Shown piece by piece: positions 59,001-64,000 of a stretch of DNA of 64,000 nucleotides. This DNA comes from Aquincola tertiaricarbonis. GTDB taxonomy: Bacteria; Pseudomonadota; Gammaproteobacteria; Burkholderiales; Burkholderiaceae_C. Every line of letters begins with the position of its first letter. Within the stretch, counting starts at the first letter, position 1. A program made the translations under genes and the position numbers. The notes below the pieces were generated by a model. The model searched no databases. It was not told the DNA's origin and worked only from the letters and a program-made list of their open reading frames with translations. Location: assembly GCF_023573145.1 (NCBI RefSeq), contig NZ_CP097635.1, positions 1,116,001 through 1,180,000 on the forward strand, given 5' to 3'.

Positions 59001-59334
59001 CGTGGCGCAGGCAGCCTGCGTGCGTGGGGCCGCAGCCGCCTTGCGCGCCGGCGATGCGCAGCAGGCGGCGGCGCTGGCGCAGCAGGCCTTGCAGGCCCTC
59101 GACCAGCAGGTGCTGCCCGACGACCTCTACCGTGCCGAGCTGTGGCTGGTGGCCGCCCGCGCTTTTGCCGCCGCGGGCGACCCGGTGAGCGCCGAGCGCA
59201 TCGCCCGGCAAGGGGAACGCTGGGTGCACGACACGGCGGCGCTGGCACCGGCCCCGTTTCGTGCCAGCTTCCTGCAGCGCAATGCGGTCAACCGGGCCTT
59301 GCTGGCGCTGGCAGCGGCGCCGCTGCTGCGCTGA
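56035..59334 (+). CDS. SARP/BTAD-type regulator with AAA ATPase and TPR domains
   Basis: Large cytoplasmic regulator of 1099 aa. Residues about 1-95 form a winged-helix region of SARP type (RLAALLWPEADATTARNSLRQRLFKLRR). Residues about 95-225 form the bacterial transcriptional activation domain (EAAWRRLMRLHYLAGDRAAALQAFDRCERMLKDEIGTRP). Residues about 235-500 form an ATPase with Walker A GDAGMGKSRLL and Walker B VVFDDLHFADDAS. The rest is helical TPR repeats. Such proteins sense signals through ATPase/TPR parts and activate transcription. ATG at 56035 was preferred; 56023 and 55996 are possible. The divergent PEP-CTERM-like gene is a candidate target. Confidence 0.85.
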   Translation: MRDTPHQLLLAGPPALRPAGAAAAQPLAPLDAALLAWLAIEGPTPRARLAALLWPEADATTARNSLRQRLFKLRRGAGPALVDGRDLLQLSEAVAHDLHEAHTLLGDTEPPVAGDFAAWLAAQRALRRQRGSAVLLQRAEQAQAWPEALVHAQALLALQPQSEAAWRRLMRLHYLAGDRAAALQAFDRCERMLKDEIGTRPDAETLALLHTLEQAATAARTRPPVHAVPASVLRPPRLVGRDDANRQLHEAWEACEPALVLGDAGMGKSRLLAEFVATRPAPDRVLVTGARPGDERVVHASLSRLLRALPPGVFDTLLPSVRQELARLLPELGPAEPLTTEAQRTRMVNAVVALLASPALGLEAVVFDDLHFADDASIALLQALSAALPLRWLVGARPAEVGEAGRDWLQGFAGGQGVRRVLLPPLAQAQVAELVGSLALDGLDATSLAERAWRHGGGNPLFVLEAAKAALSAPSGAEGAGRLPALPGVTDLIQRRLTRLSAAAIELARCAAVAAPDFDIALACQVLGRRTLALADPMAELEAAHVLVDGAFAHDLVYESALASVPRAVALQLHADIAAVLQARGGEPARVAAHWLAAGHDGQALQALLQAAAKARAALRRREELEALRQAADIAERLGRRDTAFDALFQAFEALEVLDRTQIDEDFLARLQALADQPAQRLRVLLACASRAQNLGDYDNGLALAEQAAGLARTLQQPAQEVEALRAAAACASFSGQKTRAVNLLRPALPQVLMHCTQLEQQTYFNDLGCCLDNDNQHAEAADCHRRALDLAMQIGRLDQASISCANRAYSLRSVGQLAAALQQVQQARRHALAVDEATAVTYPLDVMSLSLLRDLGRYEEALRIGEVALQTIDQNPIGRFVVRGHWVQLWLNLGQVARAQQLLAGLRAEDLPAFQRGRLHALWGRLQLATGQRADAALAAAVQEIPQAGRAVLTAMARLDLAETLDPPEALALCDDVQQAALAWGQAGVAQAACVRGAAAALRAGDAQQAAALAQQALQALDQQVLPDDLYRAELWLVAARAFAAAGDPVSAERIARQGERWVHDTAALAPAPFRASFLQRNAVNRALLALAAAPLLR

Positions 59335-59361
59335 CCTGCGCGCCGCGCGCAGGCCTCAACC

Positions 59362-60283
59362 TCAGCGCGCCACCCGCGCCATCCGCGCCAGCGGCTGCGA
59401 TTCCGATTCGTCCTTCGCGGCCTGCAGCCGGAAGTCGAAGCGCACGCGGGTGAACGGGGCGGTGACGCCCAGCGACTCGTAGCCGGCCGGCGGGGTGCCG
59501 GGTTCCAGCGTCACCACCAGGCCGTCGCGGGTGGCGAAGGCGAAGTCGTCGTCGATGAAGGTGTCGCCCGGGATGTTGACCTGGGTGGTCAGCAGGCGCT
59601 GGCCCGGCGCGGCCACCAGGAAGTGGATGTGCGCCGGCCGGTTGCCGTGGCGGCCCAGGGCCTGGAACAGCTCCGAGGTGGGGCTGTTCGGCGGAATGGC
59701 ATAGCCCGGCGGCAGGAAGCTGCGGAAGCGGTAGCGGCCCTGGTCGTCGGTCTCGATGCGGCGGCGCAGCGCGTAGGGCGCCTGGTCGGGGTCGAAGTGC
59801 GAGTAGCGGCCCTTCTCGTTGGCATGCCACACGTCCACGATGGCGTGCGCCACCGGCTGGCCGTGCTCGTCCAGCACCTGGCCCTCCATCACCAGCACCT
59901 CGCCGCGCGGCTCGCCTTCGTCCACCCGCGCCTCGTGGCGCGACAGCGGCGCGCCGGCGATGTACAGGGGCCCTTCGATGGCGCGCGGCGTGCCGTCGGT
60001 CGAACGGCCGGCGCGGCGGTCGGCTTCATCGGCGCGGATGTCCAGCAGCCGGTCGAAGCCCAGGCCGGCGGTGATCAGGCCCATCTGGCCGCTGGCGCCC
60101 AGGCGCGACAGCCAGTCGGTGGCGGCCCAGAACTCGTCGGCGCTGACGTCCATCTCGTCGATGGTGCGGAACAGGTCGGCGACGATGCGCGGCGGTGATG
60201 CTGCGCACACGGTCGTTGCCGCCGCCCTGGTGGCTGGCGTTGACGCGGTCCAGCAGCTGCTGGGCGGTGAATTCGTTGCTCAT
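59362..60283 (-). pseudogene. catA: catechol 1,2-dioxygenase, frameshifted near codon 32
   Basis: Intradiol ring-cleavage enzyme turning catechol into cis,cis-muconate. The true start is ATG at 60283 (MSNEFTAQQLLDRVNASHQ) with AGGAG 7 bases upstream. After NDRVRSITA the frame breaks at about 60187-60193 (one extra base in GCCGCGC), and the rest (RIVADLFRTIDEMDVSADEFW onward) continues in another frame to the stop at 59362. The joined product would be about 307 aa, normal for CatA. The iron ligands are all present: Tyr in GPLYIAGAP, Tyr in PPGYAIP, and two His in RPAHIHFL. A GTG at 60210 could start a protein lacking about 30 N-terminal residues. It is either a real mutation or a sequence error. 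Confidence 0.8.
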
Positions 60284-60326
60284 GGCTTGTCTCCTGTTGG
60301 GATGCTGGCGGGGAAAATCGGACGGG

Positions 60327-60617
60327 TCAGCGGTCGTCTTCGTGCACCGACGACGCATGGCGGCACAAGGCCTGCACTTCGATGTCCATGTACGGGAACA
60401 GCGGCAGCTGCGACAGCAGCTCGTGCAGCTCGGCCGGGCCCGACACGTCGAACACGCTCACATTGGCATAGCGGCCGGCGATGCGCCACAAGTGGCGCCA
60501 GCGGCCGGCGCGCTGCAACTCCTGCGACATGGCCTTCTCGCGGGCCTTCAGCTCATCCGCCTTGGCAGGCGGCATGTCGTGCGGCAGGCGCACGGTCATC
60601 TGCACGTGGAACAGCAT
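60327..60617 (-). CDS. catC: muconolactone delta-isomerase
   Basis: Converts muconolactone to 3-oxoadipate enol-lactone in the catechol branch of the beta-ketoadipate pathway. The 96-aa length is standard and the sequence is typical: MLFHVQMTVRLPHDMPPAKADELKAREKA, GRWRHLWRIAGRYANVSVFDV and LPLFPYMDIEVQAL. It lies 24 bp after catB and 43 bp before catA, all on the minus strand. Confidence 0.95.
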   Translation of the reverse strand: MLFHVQMTVRLPHDMPPAKADELKAREKAMSQELQRAGRWRHLWRIAGRYANVSVFDVSGPAELHELLSQLPLFPYMDIEVQALCRHASSVHEDDR

Positions 60618-60641
60618 GGGTTCAGTCTCCTCGGGAAAGGG

Positions 60642-61811
60642 TCAGGCCGTCACGGCCACCGCGGTGCGCTGGCGGTCACGGCGGTAGAAGGCAAGCTTGT
60701 CCTCGTCCACGCTCACGCCCAGGCCGGGCGCTTGCGTCAGGTGCAGCTCAAAATCGCGGAAGTCGGGCCGCGCGGTGACGATGTCGTCCTTCAGCAGCAG
60801 CGGGCCGAACAGCTCGGTGCCCCAGCGCAGCTGCGGGCAGGCGGCAAAGGCATGGGCGGAGGCGATGCTGCCGATGCTGCCTTCCAGCAGCGTCCCGCCA
60901 TAGAGGCCAATGCCGGCCGCCTCGGCCACCGCGGCGGTGCGCAGCGTGTTCAGCAGGCCACCGGCCTTCGAGATCTTGAGCGCGAACACGTCGGCCGCGG
61001 CTTCCTGCGCCAGTTCCAGCGCGTCCTCCGGGCCGTTGATGGATTCGTCGGCCATGATGGGCACGTCGAAGCGCGCGGCCAGGCGCGCCAGGGCCGCGCG
61101 GTGGCGGCGCGCCACCGGCTGCTCCACCAGGCCCACACCGGCCTGCTCCAGCGCGGCGATGGACCGCTGCGCGGTGGTCTCGTCCCAGGCCTGGTTCACG
61201 TCCACGGTGATCAGCACCTCGTCACCCAGCGCTCGCTTGATGTGCGCCACATGCGCCACGTTGGCCGCCGGGTCGCCCTTGCCGATCTTGAGCTTGAACA
61301 CCCGGTGGCGGCGCGCCTCCATCAGGCCCAGGGCCTCGTCCACGTCACGGGCGCTGTCGCCGCTGGCCAGCGTCCACAGCACCGGCATCGAGGTGCGCAG
61401 CGCACCGCCCAGCAGCGCATGCACCGGCTGGCCCAGCCGGTGGCCCAGCGCGTCCAGCAGCGCGGTCTCGATGGCCGACTTGGCATACGACTGGCCCTGC
61501 ACATGGCGGTTCATCAAGGCCATGGCGGCATTCACGTTGCCCGCGTCCTGGCCGATGAGCAGCGGGGCCAGGTAGGTATCGATGGCCAGCTGCGTGCTCT
61601 CGGGGCTCTGGTCGCCATAGGCCAGGCCACCGATGCTGGTGGCCTCGCCCACGCCTGTGCTGCCGTCGGCGCAGCGCAGCCGCACGATCACCAGCGACTG
61701 CCGGTGCAGCGTGGTCATGGCCAGCTGGTGCGCTCGGATGGTAGGCAGGTCGACGATGATCGACTCGATCGATTCGATGGTCGTGCTGGAGGTGGCCGGG
61801 GTCGGGTTCAT
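60642..61811 (-). CDS. catB: muconate cycloisomerase
   Basis: Converts cis,cis-muconate to muconolactone. 389 aa of the enolase superfamily: N-terminal capping domain (IESIIVDLPTIRAHQLAMTT), then the barrel with the KxK motif FKLKIGKGDP, metal ligands in ITVDVNQAWDE, VEQPVARR and MADESINGPEDA, and the second lysine in ALKISKAGGL. The ATG at 61811 gives the standard N-terminus with AGGA 12 bases upstream. First gene of catB-catC-catA, divergent from its regulator. Confidence 0.95.
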   Translation of the reverse strand: MNPTPATSSTTIESIESIIVDLPTIRAHQLAMTTLHRQSLVIVRLRCADGSTGVGEATSIGGLAYGDQSPESTQLAIDTYLAPLLIGQDAGNVNAAMALMNRHVQGQSYAKSAIETALLDALGHRLGQPVHALLGGALRTSMPVLWTLASGDSARDVDEALGLMEARRHRVFKLKIGKGDPAANVAHVAHIKRALGDEVLITVDVNQAWDETTAQRSIAALEQAGVGLVEQPVARRHRAALARLAARFDVPIMADESINGPEDALELAQEAAADVFALKISKAGGLLNTLRTAAVAEAAGIGLYGGTLLEGSIGSIASAHAFAACPQLRWGTELFGPLLLKDDIVTARPDFRDFELHLTQAPGLGVSVDEDKLAFYRRDRQRTAVAVTA

Positions 61812-61847
61812 GACGGCGATGTTCCTGCGCCGGCCGGCAGGCGTCCA

Positions 61848-61885
61848 ATACCATCGGTGTGCCGCTCCATACCGCAGCGGTATGG
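61848..61885. promoter_or_regulatory. CatR/CatM-type LysR operator between catB and its regulator
   Basis: CCATACCGCAGCGGTATGG (61867-61885) is a perfect 19-bp palindrome containing ATAC-N7-GTAT, the consensus for CatM/BenM/CatR. A second, imperfect copy ATAC-N7-GTGC occupies 61848-61862. Their starts are 21 bp apart, two helical turns, matching the recognition-site/activation-site layout. The strong site is next to the regulator gene and the weak one nearer catB. Confidence 0.85.
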
Positions 61886-61901
61886 TGCAAAGGACGACGC
61901 G

Positions 61902-62822
61902 ATGATCGAGATCAGGCAACTCCGCTACTTCGAGGCCGTGGCCACCGCGCTGAGTTTCAGCCGCGCGGCCGAGCGCCTGCACATGGCGCAGCCGCCGCTG
62001 AGCCGCCAGATCCAGCAGCTGGAACAGGCCCTGGGCGCGCAGCTGATCGACCGCAGCGCACGGCCGCTGCAGCTCACACCGGCGGGCCGCTTCTTCCTGG
62101 AACAGACGGTGCAGATCCTGGCACGGCTGAAGGAAAGCACCGAGGCCACGCGCCGCATCGCTGAAGGCCGGCGCACCGTGTTCGGCATCGGCTTCGTGCC
62201 CTCGGCGCTGTACGGGCTGCTGCCGGAGCTGATCCGCCAGTTCCGGCAGCTGCACACCGAGGTGGAGGTGCAGCTGTCGGAGCTGATCACGGTGCAACAG
62301 GCCGAGGCGCTGAAGTCCGGCCGCATCGACGTGGGCTTCGGCCGGCTGGTGCTGGACGATCCCGACATCGAGAGCGTGACCCTGCTGGAAGAGCCCATCG
62401 TGGCCGCCCTGCCCGCCCGCCACCCGCTGCTGCGGCGCAAGCTGCTGCCGCTGCAGCTGCTGGCCCAGGAGCCGCTGCTGCTGTACCCGGCGCGCCCCCG
62501 GCCCAGCTATGCCGACCATGTGCTGCAGCTCTTCAAGGGCCGCGGCCTGACGCCGCGCGTGGCGATGGAAGCCAACGAGCTGCAGACCGCGCTCGGCCTG
62601 GTGGCCGCCGGTGTGGGCATCGCGCTGGTGCCGGCCTCGGTGCGGCACCTGCACCGCAGCGAGGTGCACTACCGCCCGCTGGCAGACAGCACGGCGGTGT
62701 CGCCGGTGATCATGAATGCGCGGGCCGGAGACCGCGATGCGCTGCTGGGCCGACTGCGCCAGCTGGCGCTGGAGCTGGCGCGCAAGCAGCACCATCCCGC
62801 TTCACGCACCAGTTACAAATAG
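61902..62822 (+). CDS. LysR-family regulator of the catechol genes (CatR/CatM-like)
   Basis: Regulator of 306 aa, activated in this family by cis,cis-muconate. Helix-turn-helix at residues 1-65 (MIEIRQLRYFEAVATALSFSRAAERLHMAQPPLSRQIQQLEQALGAQLIDR), then the inducer domain with FGIGFVPSALYGLLPELIRQFRQLH and LYPARPRPSYADHVL, close to CatR/BenM-type proteins. It is divergent from catB and has the matching ATAC-N7-GTAT operator in the 90-bp spacer. The start lies at an ATG 16 bp after that operator. Confidence 0.92.
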   Translation: MIEIRQLRYFEAVATALSFSRAAERLHMAQPPLSRQIQQLEQALGAQLIDRSARPLQLTPAGRFFLEQTVQILARLKESTEATRRIAEGRRTVFGIGFVPSALYGLLPELIRQFRQLHTEVEVQLSELITVQQAEALKSGRIDVGFGRLVLDDPDIESVTLLEEPIVAALPARHPLLRRKLLPLQLLAQEPLLLYPARPRPSYADHVLQLFKGRGLTPRVAMEANELQTALGLVAAGVGIALVPASVRHLHRSEVHYRPLADSTAVSPVIMNARAGDRDALLGRLRQLALELARKQHHPASRTSYK

Positions 62823-62912
62823 CCGTCGTTCGCCCCGCTCCTCCGCCGATGCCCCGGCAAGGGGCATTTCTAGACTGACTCCATCCTGCAACAGGTCTCG
62901 GAGTCGTCCTTG

Positions 62913-64000
62913 ATGTCTTGTATTTCCCGCCGCCGGCTGCGTGCCGGTCGCGGTCTGCTGTCCGGTGCGCTGCTGCTGGCCTTCGGCCAGCTGGCGCATG
63001 CCCAAAACGATGCCGGCTCACTGCTGCGCCAGTCCGAGCCCCGCACCCCCGAACTGCCGGGCCGGGCCCCGGCCCTGACGACACCGACGGCGCCCGCCAC
63101 CCCGGCGGCGGCCAGCGGCCCCCGCTTCGAACTGAAGTCGGTGGAGATTGAAGGCAACACCCTGCTGAGCCGCGCCGAGCTGGACGCGGTGCTGGCGCCG
63201 TGGGTGGGCCAGCGCGTGGGCATGGCCGAGCTGCAGCAGGCCGCCTCGGCGGTGCAGCAGGCCTATGCACAGCGCGGCTGGCTGGTGCAGGCCTACCTGC
63301 CTAGACAAGACGTGAGCAGCGGCCATGTGCGCCTGCGCATCGTCGAGGCCCGCTTCGGCGGCGTGCGCCTGGAAGGCGAGCCCGGCCGCTTCAACCCGGC
63401 GCTGGCCCGCGCCATCATCGGCGCGGCGCAGCCCACCGGCCAGGCGCTGAACCAGCAGGCGCTTGACCGCGGCCTGATGCTGGTGGACGACCTGCCCGGC
63501 GTGAGCATGTCGGCCAGCCTGCAGGCCGGTGAGCAGGAAGGCGAGACCGCGCTGGCGCTGCGCCTGACGGACACGCCGCGCTTCGGCGGCGAGCTGGGCT
63601 CGGACAACGCCGGTGGCCGCGCCACCGGCACCGGCCGCCTGTTTGCGACGCTGCGGCTGGACGGCCCGCTGGGCCGCGGCGACCAGTTCAGCACCACGCT
63701 GCTGCACAGCCAGGGCAACGACTACCTGCGCCTGGGCGGCAGCCTGCCGGTGGGCGTGAACGGCTGGCGCCTGGGCGCCAACGTGTCCACGCTCAGCTAC
63801 AAGCTCACCGAGCAGGACTTCAATGCGCTGGACGGCCGTGGCCGCTCGCACACCGCGGGGCTGGACGCCAGCTATCCGCTGGTGCGCTCGCGCGATCGCA
63901 ACCTGTACCTGCAGCTGTCGGCCGAGCGGCGCTACTTCCGCAACGAGGCCAATGGCACGCTGATCAGCCGCTACCACGCCGACGTGGGCACGCTGGGCCT
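62913..64000 (+). CDS. TpsB/ShlB-FhaC-type two-partner secretion transporter, 3'-truncated by window edge
   Basis: Outer-membrane Omp85-family pore that secretes a large TpsA exoprotein. 362 codons are visible. Signal peptide residues 1-30 (ending QLAHA), a proline-rich linker (about 33-65), POTRA domains (FELKSVEIEGNTLLSRAELDAVLAPWVGQRV and AYAQRGWLVQAYLPRQDVSSGHVRLRIVEARFG), then the start of the beta-barrel (GELGSDNAGGRATGTGRLFATLRLDGPLGRGDQFSTTLLHSQG). GGAG lies about 10 bases before the ATG. The partner TpsA gene is expected downstream of the window (inference). Confidence 0.9.
   Translation, partial: MSCISRRRLRAGRGLLSGALLLAFGQLAHAQNDAGSLLRQSEPRTPELPGRAPALTTPTAPATPAAASGPRFELKSVEIEGNTLLSRAELDAVLAPWVGQRVGMAELQQAASAVQQAYAQRGWLVQAYLPRQDVSSGHVRLRIVEARFGGVRLEGEPGRFNPALARAIIGAAQPTGQALNQQALDRGLMLVDDLPGVSMSASLQAGEQEGETALALRLTDTPRFGGELGSDNAGGRATGTGRLFATLRLDGPLGRGDQFSTTLLHSQGNDYLRLGGSLPVGVNGWRLGANVSTLSYKLTEQDFNALDGRGRSHTAGLDASYPLVRSRDRNLYLQLSAERRYFRNEANGTLISRYHADVGTLG

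Noticed and set aside
60187..60193. Programmed ribosomal frameshift in catA
   Set aside because: No slippery heptamer, stop codon context or downstream structure of a known type; a mutation or sequence error is simpler.

Overview
The window is high-GC chromosomal DNA of a Gram-negative, motile, glycogen-storing heterotroph. The gene content points to a betaproteobacterium of the order Burkholderiales, most likely the Rubrivivax/Roseateles/Leptothrix/Ideonella group. The pointers are Bug-type receptors, PEP-CTERM proteins, an AlgZ/AlgR-like pair, a GT41 glycosyltransferase beside the flagellins, a G/C-rich hairpin repeat of the kind common in that order, and a CatR-controlled catechol cluster. 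This placement is inferred from gene content, not from a marker-gene tree. No rRNA, CRISPR array, transposase, phage or plasmid gene was seen.

Layout. 1-6.4 kb: cut MFS exporter, mmuM, amino-acid-binding lipoprotein, argH, and a histidine kinase/LytTR regulator pair. 6.4-19.8 kb: a DUF4394 PEP-CTERM protein; an operon dctQ-dctM-dctP-aroE-aroQ that reads like quinate/shikimate uptake and oxidation; a tartrate/D-malate dehydrogenase with a Bug receptor; a three-gene operon encoding a dockerin-tagged metallo-hydrolase, a cohesin protein with a PEP-CTERM anchor, and a DUF3299 protein; a DmlR-like LysR regulator; a putative Na+/H+ antiporter; and a TetR regulator. 19.8-29 kb: flagellar filament block with a GT41 glycosyltransferase, two tandem flagellins, fliD, fliS, fliT, a YcgR-like PilZ protein, a FimT-like pseudopilin and a single-domain response regulator. 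29-42 kb: peptide-binding protein, then a complete glycogen module (malQ, glgX, glgB, glgP on one strand; glgC, glgA on the other). 42-54.8 kb: diheme cytochrome c, MoxR ATPase, VWA partner (the pair split by unrelated genes), S9 peptidase, tamA-tamB and tRNA-Arg(CCU). 54.9-64 kb: a PEP-CTERM-like protein divergent from a large SARP/BTAD-AAA-TPR regulator, the catB-catC-catA catechol cluster (catA frameshifted) divergent from its LysR regulator, and the start of a TpsB two-partner-secretion transporter cut by the window end.

How the parts work together. The most unusual item is the adjacency of a cohesin carried on a cell-envelope (PEP-CTERM) protein and a dockerin carried on a secreted hydrolase. 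It looks like a minimal, one-enzyme, cellulosome-like docking pair. It sits between a dehydrogenase gene and a LysR gene whose upstream regions share a nearly identical 17-bp palindrome. The catB-catR spacer carries a textbook ATAC-N7-GTAT operator. The catabolic genes (quinate/shikimate, tartrate/malate, catechol) fit use of plant-derived acids and aromatics, while glycogen genes store the surplus carbon.
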